Counted from the first letter of the stretch, positions 17,449 through 26,338 are shown. The stretch is 64,000 nucleotides of DNA from Humibacter albus DSM 18994 (GCF_000421825.1 NZ_ATXT01000013.1:434001-498000); one strand, 5' to 3'. Made by a program: numbers and translations. Notes: generated by a model not told the origin, from the letters alone.

Positions 17449-18477
17449 CTACGCGAGAGAGTCGGCCGAAACATGTTCGGCCGGCGCACGACCAATGGGC
17501 GGCGGGCTCGCTTCTTCGGCGAAGACGTCGTGCAGGAACGAGAGCCGGCGCTCGGCGGCGAGCTGGCCGCCGCCCTCGTGCCCGTTGAATGGGTAGACAT
17601 CGATCTGCTTGGGTCCGGCGTAGTGGTTGTACGCGGCGAACACCGTGGATGCCGGTGCGACGTCATCCATGAGTGCCACCGAGAAGCGCGAGGGTGCGAG
17701 TGACCGTGCTGCGAAGTTCATGGTGTCGAAGTAGCTGAGCGTCGTGAAAGCCTGCTCCACGAGCTCCGGCCTCGATCGTCCGAATTCCGCGAGTTCCAGT
17801 GACGGGCCGGCCGATGCGATGTCGGCGGCGCGGCGCAGGTGGCTGAGGAACGGGAGGTCGGCCAGGACTGCGCGGGCGATGTCGTCGAGGGCGGCGACGG
17901 CGACGGCGAGCGCGGCACCCTGGCTTCCGCCGGCGACCGCGATGTGCCGGGCGTCGACATCCGGATGGACTGCTGCGGTCCTCAGTGCCCGCACGGCGTC
18001 GACGATGAGGCGGCGGTAGTAGAACGTCTCGGCGCTGAGCACGCCCTGGGTCATGAAACCGGATGTCTGTCCGAGTCGGCCCTCGTCGCCGTCCGGCGTC
18101 TCACTGCCCGCCTGACCACGGTTGTCGACGATGAGGTTCGCGTAGCCTGCGGCGCTGTAGAGGAGGTTCTGGAGCGTGACGGGTGTGCCACGGCCAGTGC
18201 CGTAGCCCATGTACTGCACGACGCAGGGCAGTGCACCGTGACGATGCCGAGGAAGATGCAGCCATGCCTTGACAGGTTGCCCGTCGTATCCGGCGAACGT
18301 CACGTCGAACGACTCGATGGTCGTCAGCGGCGAGTCGACGGGATCGAAGCGCGGCGCCGGTCCTTCTGGGGCGTGTTCGGCGAGCGTGGTCGCCCAGAAC
18401 GCGTCGAAATCCGCGCGGGCCGTGCTGGCCGGGCGGTAGGTCCGCAGGCGGTCGAGAGGCAGGTCGAACAGGGGCAT
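17449..18477 (-). CDS. Acetyl esterase, AXE1/cephalosporin-C deacetylase family
   Basis: A 342-aa alpha/beta hydrolase that deacetylates sugars. Seen: the RGQ motif of the family in DNRGQAG (about 119-124), nucleophile elbow GGSQG with S185, catalytic Asp at 271 or 272 (ALMDD) and catalytic His at 300 (NGHEGG). Length matches the family (about 320). Start ATG 18477 is chosen for AAAGGA upstream; the much longer open frame reading through from 19821 runs antisense to the SDR gene and is not coding. No signal peptide, so it is intracellular. First gene of the esterase-fucosidase operon, divergent from the SDR gene across an ACTATCG-type operator. Confidence 0.92.
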   Translation of the reverse strand: MPLFDLPLDRLRTYRPASTARADFDAFWATTLAEHAPEGPAPRFDPVDSPLTTIESFDVTFAGYDGQPVKAWLHLPRHRHGALPCVVQYMGYGTGRGTPVTLQNLLYSAAGYANLIVDNRGQAGSETPDGDEGRLGQTSGFMTQGVLSAETFYYRRLIVDAVRALRTAAVHPDVDARHIAVAGGSQGAALAVAVAALDDIARAVLADLPFLSHLRRAADIASAGPSLELAEFGRSRPELVEQAFTTLSYFDTMNFAARSLAPSRFSVALMDDVAPASTVFAAYNHYAGPKQIDVYPFNGHEGGGQLAAERRLSFLHDVFAEEASPPPIGRAPAEHVSADSLA

Positions 18478-18625
18478 GTGCTGGCGCGTCCTTTCAGATT
18501 GCGGCGGGCGTCGCCGGTGCCGGCGGCATCGCCCGTGGTCGCACGATCCTCGAACGGCATGAATTCCGGCACGCTGGGACGGGACCGCTTTCGAACGCTC
18601 AGTCACCCGGGCGAACGAATTAGCG

Positions 18626-18644
18626 ACTATCGATGAACGATAGT
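18626..18644. promoter_or_regulatory. ACTATCG dyad, candidate GntR operator
   Basis: Inverted repeat ACTATCG-ATGAA-CGATAGT in the divergent promoter between the esterase-fucosidase and SDR-importer operons. It matches the CTATCGATAG sites at 19583, 26339 and 26405, here with four extra bases in the centre. A shared regulator, probably the GntR protein at 25566, is inferred. Confidence 0.65.
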
Positions 18645-18669
18645 ATTCCCTATGTCGAGGAGGATGCAC

Positions 18670-19515
18670 ATGACGACGATGAACACCGCATCGAACAGCG
18701 CATCGAATGCGGAGCGGAACGCAGCGCCCGGAGGAGGATCGGAGGCGGCCACGAATGGCGCGGCAGGACCACCCGTCCCGCGCGATTTCGAGGGCCGGGT
18801 CGCGGTCGTGATCGGCGGCGCATCCGGCATGGGGCGGGCGACGGCGGCGCTGTTCGCCGCGCGAGGCGCACGGGTCAGCCTTTCCGACCTGGACGCCACT
18901 CGTGGGGCGGCGGTGGCGGCCGAACTGACGGATGCCGGTGCCGACGTGATCTTCTCGGCTGCGGACATCCGGTCGCCGAGTGACCTGGAGCGTCTCGCCG
19001 CACGCACCGTGGAGGCGTTCGGGCGTGTCGACGCACTCTTCCTCAGCGCGGGCCGCGTCGAGGCCGAACTCGGCCCGATGCTGGAGCTCTACCTGCAGGG
19101 ACCCGCGAACTGTGTTGCGGCGTTCGCGCCGCAGCTTGCCGAATCGGATGCGCCGAGCATCACGTTCACCGGCTCCACGTCCGGACTTCGCGCGCACCCC
19201 GGCGCTCCGTGGTACGCCGCAGCGAAGAGCGGACTCGTCGGCATGACGCGCACTCTGGCGCTCGATCTGGCGAAGCAGGGCATTCGGGTGAACGCGGTGT
19301 GCCCGAGCGGCGTGGATACGCCCATGCTGCGCGCGACCCTGCGCGGCAGCACCGAGGAGATCGAAGCGAAGCTCGCCGAACAGGCCGCGCGCAAACCGCT
19401 CCGGCGCTGGGTCGGGGCGGAGGATGTCGCGAACGCGGCGGTCTTCCTGGCCTCGTCGCAGGCATCCATGATCACGGGCGTGTCGCTGCCCGTCGACGGC
19501 GGTGAAAGCCTGTGA
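18670..19515 (+). CDS. Short-chain dehydrogenase/reductase
   Basis: A 281-aa NAD(P)-dependent oxidoreductase. Seen: a 35-residue Ala/Asn/Gly-rich N-terminal extension; cofactor loop GGASGMG (49-55); D73 at the end of beta-2, which favours NAD; catalytic Ser near 169-171, Y182 and K186 (YAAAK); and the C-terminal GVSLPVDGG. Start ATG 18670 is chosen because CGAGGAGG ends seven bases before it; ATG 18652 would leave no ribosome site. In a locus with an alpha-fucosidase and a fuconolactonase-like hydrolase, a sugar or deoxysugar dehydrogenase role (L-fucose or 2-keto-3-deoxy-L-fuconate type) is plausible but not proved. Confidence 0.9.
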   Translation: MTTMNTASNSASNAERNAAPGGGSEAATNGAAGPPVPRDFEGRVAVVIGGASGMGRATAALFAARGARVSLSDLDATRGAAVAAELTDAGADVIFSAADIRSPSDLERLAARTVEAFGRVDALFLSAGRVEAELGPMLELYLQGPANCVAAFAPQLAESDAPSITFTGSTSGLRAHPGAPWYAAAKSGLVGMTRTLALDLAKQGIRVNAVCPSGVDTPMLRATLRGSTEEIEAKLAEQAARKPLRRWVGAEDVANAAVFLASSQASMITGVSLPVDGGESL

Positions 19516-19582
19516 CGGTCGTGGTCGAGTGTGATCGGATGCGGCACCGGCTTGCGCTCCGACCTCGATCGTGTAATTCTTT

Positions 19583-19598
19583 CGACTATCGATAGTCG
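19583..19598. promoter_or_regulatory. Perfect 16-bp palindrome CGACTATCGATAGTCG
   Basis: Perfect palindrome CGACTATCGATAGTCG in the 200-base gap between the SDR and the sugar-binding lipoprotein genes, 118 bases before the latter's start. It is the most symmetrical copy of the CTATCGATAG motif found at four places in this locus, and marks a probable regulated promoter for the importer operon. Confidence 0.72.
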
Positions 19599-19715
19599 TT
19601 CCGATTGGATCAATGGGTTCTGCACACCACGGTTCATCCGGAACGAAGACCGATCCCAGCAACGAGGCTAGGGTCACTTCCCGCCTCAATCCCCAGACAT
19701 CAGAGTGGAGTCGGA

Positions 19716-20996
19716 ATGAAAGGCAAAGGGATCTGGCGGCGCGTAGGCGCCGTCGCAGTGGTCGCCGGCGCGGCGTCCATGGTGCTGGCCGGCTGTTCGT
19801 CGAACGGGTCGGCGAGTGCATCGGCCGACACGGCGAAGGCGGAGTCGGCGCACCTGCGCATCATCGTGAACATCTCGCCCAACCTCACGGTGGCGTACTG
19901 GAACAAGCTGTTCGCCAAATACGAGAAGGCGCACCCCGGCGTCACGGTGAAGCTGGAGCGCACCGGCACCATCTCGGCCGCAGACAAGCTGAACCAGGAT
20001 CTCGCCGCGGGTGATCCGCCCGACATTGTGCAGCAGGTCACCCCCAGTGCTGACACGGCCAAGCTGTTCACCGATCTCTCCAAGGAGTCGTGGACGAAGA
20101 AGACTCCGCTCGTCGACAACTACAAGATCAACGGCAAGACGTATCTCGTGGGTGCCGGTGAGCAGGTGCAGTCGCTGGTCTTCTACAACAAGGAGGCGTT
20201 CACGAAGGCCGGGCTCGACGCAGCCAAGATCAAGACCGTGGCCCAGTTCACCAAGGCGATGGGCAAGCTGAAGGATGCCGGCTACGTGCCGCTGCAGACC
20301 GCCGGTCAGTGGGTCACGGGCTCGCAGTTCACGCTCTTCAACGACTCGACGACCATGACCAAGACACCCGACTGGATCAAGAAGCGCCGGGAAGGCGACG
20401 TGACGTTCGCGGGCGACAAGGACTACATGAAGTCGCTCAAGGCCTACAAGTCGTGGGTCGACAAGGGATACCTGCAGAAGAGCGATCTGGGCCTCGCATA
20501 CGCCGACGGGCAGACCAACTTCTTGGAAGGCAAGTCGGCCATGTACATCATGGGCTCGTTCTTCGTTCCGGCGGCCGACCAGGCCAAGGCCAGCGACGAC
20601 TTCGGCGTGTTCTCGATGCCGACCACGGGCACGTACCCGACGAAGCAGTTCAGCAATATCGCCGACCCGTACGTGGTGGTCAAGCAGTCGAAGAATCAGA
20701 AGGCCGCGATCAGTCTGGTGAAGTGGCTGACCACGGACAAGACCGCCGTAGGCAGCGAGCTCGCCGCCGACGGCAACTTCCGCAAGGGCTACACCTACAC
20801 GATGTCGAGCCTGGGCAAGGGCGTGCAGAAGATCGTGGATGCCTCGCCCGGCGGATTCGTCGAAGCGGCAGATGAGCAGCCGCTCCCCGGCTACTCGACC
20901 GAACTGAACAGTCAGATCCAGTCCCTGTACTCGGGATCGACCCCGAAGCAGGTGGCGGAGAACTTGGACACGTGGTGGGACTCGCAAACGCAGTGA
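19716..20996 (+). CDS. Carbohydrate ABC transporter substrate-binding lipoprotein
   Basis: A 426-aa extracellular sugar-binding protein (family 1). Signal peptide with positively charged start (MKGKGIWRR), hydrophobic core and lipobox LAGC, lipidated Cys near residue 29, followed by an Ser/Ala-rich linker. The mature domain shows the KDAGYVPL and FLEGKSAMYIMG segments common to CUT1 binding proteins. Start ATG 19716 is supported by GGAG nine bases upstream. First gene of an importer operon preceded by the CGACTATCGATAGTCG palindrome. It is the second CUT1 importer of the window and is not closely similar to the one at 6157. Confidence 0.92.
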   Translation: MKGKGIWRRVGAVAVVAGAASMVLAGCSSNGSASASADTAKAESAHLRIIVNISPNLTVAYWNKLFAKYEKAHPGVTVKLERTGTISAADKLNQDLAAGDPPDIVQQVTPSADTAKLFTDLSKESWTKKTPLVDNYKINGKTYLVGAGEQVQSLVFYNKEAFTKAGLDAAKIKTVAQFTKAMGKLKDAGYVPLQTAGQWVTGSQFTLFNDSTTMTKTPDWIKKRREGDVTFAGDKDYMKSLKAYKSWVDKGYLQKSDLGLAYADGQTNFLEGKSAMYIMGSFFVPAADQAKASDDFGVFSMPTTGTYPTKQFSNIADPYVVVKQSKNQKAAISLVKWLTTDKTAVGSELAADGNFRKGYTYTMSSLGKGVQKIVDASPGGFVEAADEQPLPGYSTELNSQIQSLYSGSTPKQVAENLDTWWDSQTQ

Positions 20997-21937
20997 TCGC
21001 CGACGCGCGCTCTCCCCGGACACGATCCGGGGAGGGCGCTGCGGCGCGCAAACGAAACAGACGACTCAAAGACACGGCGGTCTCGCTCGGCATGGCCGGC
21101 CCCGCGGTGCTGCTCTATTCCGCGCTCATGGTGGTGCCGGTCGGAGTCGCGATCTACCTGAGCTTCACCGACTGGGACGGCTTCTCGGATGCCGCCTTCA
21201 TCGGCATCCAGAACTACACGCATCTCTTCACGGATCCGAACACCACGCACTCCATGTGGGTGACGGTGCTCATCGTCATCTTCGGCTCTGCGTTCCAGAT
21301 CGGATTCGGCCTGATGTACGCGCTGGCCCTTCGCCAGAAGTCGCGAACGAACTCGGTCTTCCGGGCCCTCACGTATTACCCGCACGTGATCAGCGCGCTG
21401 ATCCTCGGGTTCCTGTGGAATGCCATCCTGGGCACGAAGGGCGCGCTCAACACGCTGCTCGCCCCGTTCGGGATCGGCCCGGTCGGCTTCCTGTTCGAGC
21501 AGAACCTGGCGCTCATCTCGCTGATCGCGGTGATCGTGTGGGCCGGCTTCGGCTTCAACGTGGTGCTCTTCGTCGCGGCGCTGCAGACCGTGCCGCTCGA
21601 GCTCATCGAGGCGGCCGAGATCGACGGCGCGAGCCGCTGGCAGATCAATCGGAACATCGTGATCCCGATGATCGCGCCGGTGGTCACGGTGGCGTTGATA
21701 CTCAGCCTGATCGGCCTGCTGCGCGCCTACGACATCGTCGTGAGCCTCACCGGCGGCGGCCCGGCGGGCTCGACGTCGACGTATGCGTACGTGATCCTCG
21801 CGCAGTCGTTCGGCAGCACGAAGATCGGCTATGCCAACGCGCAGGCCGTGTTCCTGATGATCGTGTCGGCAGCCCTCGCGCTGCTGGTGACCGCACTGCG
21901 CAATCGCAGTGACAAGGCAGCGGAGGGCGAAGGATGA
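20993..21937 (+). CDS. Carbohydrate ABC transporter permease (MalF-type)
   Basis: A 314-aa six-segment membrane permease. A basic cytoplasmic N-terminus (to about residue 28) precedes the first membrane helix. The EAA loop LIEAAEIDGASRWQINRNI lies near residues 204-222. Start GTG 20993 is preferred because it forms a GTGA overlap with the binding-protein stop; an in-frame GTG at 20972 with GGAG upstream cannot be excluded and would overlap by 25 bases. Works with the permease at 21934; the ATPase is not encoded nearby. Confidence 0.88.
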   Translation: MIADARSPRTRSGEGAAARKRNRRLKDTAVSLGMAGPAVLLYSALMVVPVGVAIYLSFTDWDGFSDAAFIGIQNYTHLFTDPNTTHSMWVTVLIVIFGSAFQIGFGLMYALALRQKSRTNSVFRALTYYPHVISALILGFLWNAILGTKGALNTLLAPFGIGPVGFLFEQNLALISLIAVIVWAGFGFNVVLFVAALQTVPLELIEAAEIDGASRWQINRNIVIPMIAPVVTVALILSLIGLLRAYDIVVSLTGGGPAGSTSTYAYVILAQSFGSTKIGYANAQAVFLMIVSAALALLVTALRNRSDKAAEGEG

Positions 21938-22806
21938 CCGCCGAGACAGCCGTACGGATGCCGCGTCGACGTCGGCGCGAGCGGGTCAACGTCGGACGGG
22001 TGATCATGCTCGCGCTGCTCGTGCCGCTCATGGGCGGACCGGCGTACATCCTGCTCGTCAACGCGTTCAAGACGCAGCAGGACATCCAGAGCCAGCCGTT
22101 CGGCATCCCGTTCGACCGGCTCACGCTGCAACCGCTGATCGACGCGATCACGAGCCCCGAGTACAACGTGGTGGCGTCGTACGGTTTCACCGCGGCGATC
22201 GTCGTGGTCGTCGACGTCATCTGCATTGCGCTCGCCGGTCCGGCGGCGTATGTGATCGCGCGCAGCACCAGCCGCAAAACCAGACTGCTGATGCTGTACT
22301 TTCTCGCCGGAACGTTCATTCCGGGCGCGGCGATGGTGATCCCCGCTATCTACGTGCTTCGAACGCTCGGCCTGGTGAACAGCTTTGCGGGGCTCGTGCT
22401 CTACGACTCCGCGACGACGCTGCCGGTGAGCATCTTCCTTATGGTGGGCTACATCGCGACGGTGCCGCGCGACATCGATCAGGCGGCATCGATCGATGGC
22501 GCCGGCCGGCTCCGCACGTTCTGGACGATCATCTTCCCTCTGCTGAGACCCGCGGTCGTGACGGTGCTCATCCTGAACTCGATCGGGCTGTGGAACGACT
22601 TCGTGAGCCCGCAGATCCTGCTCGGGCCGTCATCCGATCAATACACCGTGACGACGGCCATCTACACCGGCATCAGCCAGTACACGACCGACCTCACGAA
22701 GGTGTTCCCGAACCTCCTGCTCGCGGTCGCGCCCGTGATCGTGTTCTTCCTCTACATGCAGCGGCACATCATCAGCGGCCTCACGGTCGGTGCGACGAAG
22801 GGATAG
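21934..22806 (+). CDS. Carbohydrate ABC transporter permease (MalG-type)
   Basis: A 290-aa permease with an Arg-rich N-terminus (about 8-18), six membrane segments and an EAA loop DIDQAASIDGAGRLRTFWTI near residues 184-203. ATGA overlap with the previous gene (21934-21937) shows coupling. The next gene begins four bases after its stop, so the 609-aa protein of unknown function is cotranscribed with this importer. Confidence 0.92.
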   Translation: MTAETAVRMPRRRRRERVNVGRVIMLALLVPLMGGPAYILLVNAFKTQQDIQSQPFGIPFDRLTLQPLIDAITSPEYNVVASYGFTAAIVVVVDVICIALAGPAAYVIARSTSRKTRLLMLYFLAGTFIPGAAMVIPAIYVLRTLGLVNSFAGLVLYDSATTLPVSIFLMVGYIATVPRDIDQAASIDGAGRLRTFWTIIFPLLRPAVVTVLILNSIGLWNDFVSPQILLGPSSDQYTVTTAIYTGISQYTTDLTKVFPNLLLAVAPVIVFFLYMQRHIISGLTVGATKG

Positions 22807-22809
22807 TCC

Positions 22810-24639
22810 ATGACAGCGCCCGACTGGGCACTGCTGCAGGTGAGCCTGCGCGAACGACTCGAGCAGGCGTGGCGTGAGTTCGCCGGTACGTACGTCGACG
22901 ACGACGGTCGGCTGCGCCCGGGTGGACGGCCGATCGGCCGCGACGGCGCCGACGACTTTCTCGAGGCGGTCTTCAACTGGCCGACGCTCTACTCGGTCGG
23001 GGGCAGCCCGGAACTGCTGGAGGCCGGCCTGCGCATCTGGCGCGGTGTCAGCGCGCAGCTCGAGGAGCTGGGGCTGTTCCGCGACGGTTTCGAGACCGGC
23101 TACGACTGGTTCCACCTCGGCGAAGGGCTCGAGCTCTTCTACGGTCTCTGCCTCGCAGACCCGCGCAACCCGGAGCTGGTGGATGCCGTCACCCGGTTCG
23201 CGGGCCTCTACCTGCCCGACTCGCCGGCCGGCAACTACGATCCGGAGCTGCGGATCATCCGAGCACCGCACAACGGTGCCGGCGGTCCGCGACCGGGGCT
23301 GGAGGATGAGCTGCCGCGGTTCGGCACCGAGCGACGTGAGATGCGTACCTACGGGCTGCCCGTGCGCGGACTGCCCGGCATCGAGTCGTGGGATGACCTG
23401 GACTCTCCGGGCAACGCCGAGCGCATGGCCGAGGCGATGCAGCATCGGTTCGGCTCCGGTGACGTCGCCGTGAACCTCAGCGTCGTCTCCCTCGTCACGC
23501 TCGCGTGGCTTCTGACCGGAGAGGCGCGTTGGCGCGACTGGGTCGAGGGCTATGTGACGGCGTGGATGCGCCGCGCGGCCGACAACGGCGGCCTCCTCCC
23601 CGACAACGTCGGCGCCGATGGCGTGGTGGGCGGCGAGCCGGTGGGCTCATGGTTCGGCGGGCTGTACGGATGGACGTGGCCGCACGGCATCCACAGTCTT
23701 CTGCCCGCTGCCCTGAACGCGGGAGCCGGGCTGCTCACCTCGAGCGCCGATGACGGTGCTCTGCAACTGGCTCGAGGCATCCTCGATGCCGTTCGCTCCC
23801 AGCGGGTGCGCGACGTGCCCACAGGCCGTGCCATGACGATGAAGCGCCGCTGGAGCACCCATTTCGGCGACGAGTTCGACCACGAGCTCGAGCTCTGGCC
23901 GACGCGGCTCGCGCCGGACGGGTGGTTCGACCATCAGCCACCGCAGGCGGCGTTCCCGGTGTGGCTCTGGTGGCATTCGCGCCGGTCGGACGACCTCCGG
24001 GCGCTCGACGAGCTGCGTGCCGCCGGGGGCTGGGACTGGTCCCTGGTGCGTCAGTTCCGCGACAAGGAAGAGGCCGGGCACGAGGATGCCTGGTTCGCCG
24101 CGCTGAGGGACGGCGACGTCGAGCGCTTCGCGGCCGACCTGCTGACGGTGGCGCACGGACAGGTGGACGAGCGGCTCGCGGCGCTTCGAGCGGATGACCT
24201 CGCCTCCGGATTCGACCAGGATCGCTGGCAGCGCGTGAACCCGGTGGTCACCGAGGCGCTCGTGATGACGGCGTTCGGGGCGCCGCAGGCCCTCTACAAC
24301 GGCGGGCTGCAGCACGCGTTCGTGCGGTACTTCGACCCCATCGCAGGGCGACCGGGGCTGCCGCCGAAGGTGGCGGCGCTCGTGGAATCGATCGACCCGG
24401 AGCGGTCGGTCGTGCAACTCGTGAACCTCGGCGATGACGGTGTGGAGACTGTCATACAGGCAGGCGGGTTCGGAGAGCACGTCATCCGTCGGGCCGTGCT
24501 CCGGGATGTCGACACTGACGAGGAACAGGACGTCTCGCTCGAGGGCGGCTCGCGGATCGCCGTGCGCTTGGCGCCTCGAGCCCGCGCCAGGGTCGCGCTC
24601 GTGTTGGACCTGCACGCCGGGGTGGCGCGCCTGCGCTGA
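22810..24639 (+). CDS. Large uncharacterised protein of sugar-import operon
   Basis: A 609-aa protein that I cannot place in a named family with confidence. It has no signal peptide or membrane segment. Trp/Tyr-rich and helical-looking segments recur over residues 40-420 (for example YDWFHLGEGLELFYGL, SVVSLVTLAWLLTG, WFGGLYGWTWPHGIHS, FPVWLWWHSRR), a texture seen in alpha/alpha-toroid glycosidases and lyases. The last 90 residues look beta-rich. It starts four bases after a sugar permease stop and ends the operon. A cytoplasmic glycan-processing enzyme acting on the imported sugar is the best guess from context; this is inference. Acidic residues and the conserved His in WPHGIH are candidates for catalysis. 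Confidence 0.85.
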   Translation: MTAPDWALLQVSLRERLEQAWREFAGTYVDDDGRLRPGGRPIGRDGADDFLEAVFNWPTLYSVGGSPELLEAGLRIWRGVSAQLEELGLFRDGFETGYDWFHLGEGLELFYGLCLADPRNPELVDAVTRFAGLYLPDSPAGNYDPELRIIRAPHNGAGGPRPGLEDELPRFGTERREMRTYGLPVRGLPGIESWDDLDSPGNAERMAEAMQHRFGSGDVAVNLSVVSLVTLAWLLTGEARWRDWVEGYVTAWMRRAADNGGLLPDNVGADGVVGGEPVGSWFGGLYGWTWPHGIHSLLPAALNAGAGLLTSSADDGALQLARGILDAVRSQRVRDVPTGRAMTMKRRWSTHFGDEFDHELELWPTRLAPDGWFDHQPPQAAFPVWLWWHSRRSDDLRALDELRAAGGWDWSLVRQFRDKEEAGHEDAWFAALRDGDVERFAADLLTVAHGQVDERLAALRADDLASGFDQDRWQRVNPVVTEALVMTAFGAPQALYNGGLQHAFVRYFDPIAGRPGLPPKVAALVESIDPERSVVQLVNLGDDGVETVIQAGGFGEHVIRRAVLRDVDTDEEQDVSLEGGSRIAVRLAPRARARVALVLDLHAGVARLR

Positions 24640-24648
24640 CGCGCCAGG

Positions 24649-25149
24649 TCAGAGTGCGGCGATAGTGGCGCGCACGTCGTCCAGTCGCATGTACAGGGCG
24701 AGCGGTTCGTCGCGGAGTGGGAGGAAACCGTGACCCTTCCAGAAGCGGGCCGCGTCTTCGTTGAGCGCGTCGACGAACACCGCCCGCGTGGCGACTGTTT
24801 CTGCGGCTGCGCTGACGCGTGTGAGCGCGTCACGGAGCAGCGCTTTGCCGAGTCCGATGCCTTCGAAACGTTCATCGACGGCAAGGCGGCCGATCAGCAC
24901 TCCGGGGATTGGGTCCGGCTGGTTTCGGCCGAGGCGGCTCGGTGCGCGGCGGCAGCCGGCGCTGTACCCGGACAGGGTGTAGTAGCCGATCACGAGACCT
25001 TCGGCGGCGGTGGCAACGTAGGTGCGGGCGGTGTTGGCGGCGTCGCTGCGGCGGGCGCGGTCGTGGAGCCAATTGTTGAGTTCCGGCTCCCGGCTGCGGA
25101 ACGGTTCGATGCGGTGATGCTCGTTGAGTGGTTCGGGCAGCGCGCTCAC
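24649..25149 (-). CDS. GNAT acetyltransferase toxin (TacT-like)
   Basis: A 166-aa Gcn5-related acetyltransferase. Seen: acetyl-CoA loop RFEGIGLG (94-101) and the C-terminal LALYMRLDD with the conserved Tyr (Y153), both features of TacT/AtaT-type toxins that acetylate aminoacyl-tRNA. The GTG start overlaps the stop of the DUF1778 gene as GTGA (25146-25149), the standard arrangement of this toxin-antitoxin class. Convergent with the 609-aa gene. Toxicity is inferred from family and partner; a housekeeping acetyltransferase is the alternative but is unlikely given the pairing. Confidence 0.88.
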   Translation of the reverse strand: MSALPEPLNEHHRIEPFRSREPELNNWLHDRARRSDAANTARTYVATAAEGLVIGYYTLSGYSAGCRRAPSRLGRNQPDPIPGVLIGRLAVDERFEGIGLGKALLRDALTRVSAAAETVATRAVFVDALNEDAARFWKGHGFLPLRDEPLALYMRLDDVRATIAAL

Positions 25150-25472
25150 GCAATATCCGCCGCGATGCGTTCGATTGCGGCGACGCGCTCCTGGTCGGCC
25201 CACACCGGTTGCTCTTCGAAGAGCCGCTTGAGTTCGGGCAGGGCGCGGGGCGGCTCATCCAGAGCCCGAAGGAGCGCATCGAACGTTTCGGCGGGCAGGG
25301 CGATCGAGTGTTCGGCGCGCAGAATCTCCTCCGCTTCCTCGGCGGCAAGCATCGAGACGAAGTCCGTGATGCTGCGCCCCTTGAGCGCGGCGGCGCGCTC
25401 GATGAGTTTCTTCTGCTCGACGGTCACCCGAACCTCGATGCGGGCGGCCTTGAGCGGCGTGGTGGGAGACAT
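25146..25472 (-). CDS. DUF1778 antitoxin (TacA-like)
   Basis: A 108-aa protein with an N-terminal ribbon-helix-helix-like DNA-binding segment (about 10-50; RIEVRVTVEQKKLIERAAAL, then a helix rich in Glu and Ala) and a C-terminal region with LPAETFDALLRALDEPP, the toxin-wrapping segment typical of DUF1778 antitoxins. Start ATG 25472; a TTG at 25490 would add six residues. The 13-bp palindrome at 25485-25497, just upstream, fits autoregulation by the antitoxin-toxin complex. Encoded before and overlapping the GNAT toxin. Confidence 0.88.
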   Translation of the reverse strand: MSPTTPLKAARIEVRVTVEQKKLIERAAALKGRSITDFVSMLAAEEAEEILRAEHSIALPAETFDALLRALDEPPRALPELKRLFEEQPVWADQERVAAIERIAADIA

Positions 25473-25484
25473 GCTGTCAGTGTA

Positions 25485-25497
25485 CGGCAAATTGCCG
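25485..25497. promoter_or_regulatory. CGGCAA-A-TTGCCG palindrome, TA autoregulatory site
   Basis: Symmetric CGGCAA (25485-25490) and TTGCCG (25492-25497) around a single A, 13 bases upstream of the antitoxin ATG. The position suits binding by the ribbon-helix-helix antitoxin. The assignment is inferred. Confidence 0.5.
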
Positions 25498-25565
25498 GGA
25501 CCAAGGTGTGCGCGGAGAACTCCGTCAGCGCTGCAGTGCAGGGCGGCTGTGTCGCGAGCCCGCCG

Positions 25566-26330
25566 CTACGGGCTCTGCAACGAGGCGTGACGGCCGAAGG
25601 CGTCGGCGGCCTTGTCGGCGGACTTCGGGTGCAGCAGTGCGAGCAGCTTCGCGTGGTCGTCGGCCACCCTCGACCAGTCGCCCTGGAACAGCGGGTCGCC
25701 GACGGCGCGAGAGGAGCGCAGTGCCGGCTCGATGACATCCCAGCACTTGACGATCAACGGGTTGCCGCTCGCGGCGCACACCTGGCGGTGGAACGTGAAG
25801 TCGAGCACGCGGAACACCGCGACGTCTTCACGCCCGGCCGCCTCGCGCATCCGCTCCACGACGGACTCGAGCTCGGCGCGGGCCTCATCGGTCAGCTCCG
25901 CCGCGGCGAGACGCGCAGACGTGCGCTCGATCATGGTACGGGCGACGACCGCGTGCTCGAGGTCTTCCTCCAGCGCGACGGTCACGAAGTGCCCGCGACG
26001 CGGAACATGGGTGAGCACGCCCTCGTACGCGAGTCGCTTGACGGCGTCGCGCACCGGGGCCTGGCTGATGCCGAGACGCTGGGAGAGCTCGAGCTCGACG
26101 ACGCGATCGCCCGGTTTGAGGGCGCCCTCCATCACGAGCCGGCGCACCAGGTCGTACACCTGGTCGGAGATCAGGTCTCGTCCGAAGTTGCCGCGCTCCG
26201 CTTCGAGGCTGCGCCGCAGTGCCTCCCGGGCAGCAGGATCGGCCGCGGCGGCACTGTTCGCCGAGGAAACGGGGGAGCCCCCCTCGGCGCTCGTCTCAGG
26301 CTGAAAAGCCGAACTGTTCGACACGGGCAT
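25566..26330 (-). CDS. GntR-family regulator with FCD domain
   Basis: A 254-aa regulator. N-terminal Ser/Ala-rich tail (to about residue 35); winged helix (about 45-110) with DQVYDLVRRLVMEGALKPG and the recognition region ELSQRLGISQAPVRDAVKRL; then an FCD effector domain (about 125-245) with the D and H metal-ligand pattern (FHRQV, later DDHAKLL). Such regulators sense organic acids or sugar acids. Start ATG 26330. Its upstream region carries CTATCGATAA (26339-26348) almost touching the start and CCTATCGATAGG (26405-26416), shared with the divergent beta-helix gene, so it probably controls itself and the surrounding glycan genes. Confidence 0.92.
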   Translation of the reverse strand: MPVSNSSAFQPETSAEGGSPVSSANSAAAADPAAREALRRSLEAERGNFGRDLISDQVYDLVRRLVMEGALKPGDRVVELELSQRLGISQAPVRDAVKRLAYEGVLTHVPRRGHFVTVALEEDLEHAVVARTMIERTSARLAAAELTDEARAELESVVERMREAAGREDVAVFRVLDFTFHRQVCAASGNPLIVKCWDVIEPALRSSRAVGDPLFQGDWSRVADDHAKLLALLHPKSADKAADAFGRHASLQSP

Positions 26331-26338
26331 GAGTCTAT

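Noticed and set aside
17449-19821. A single 790-codon reading frame covering the esterase and continuing upstream
   Set aside because: Only the part up to ATG 18477 encodes the esterase. The rest is antisense to the SDR and lipoprotein genes and crosses a divergent promoter with an operator.
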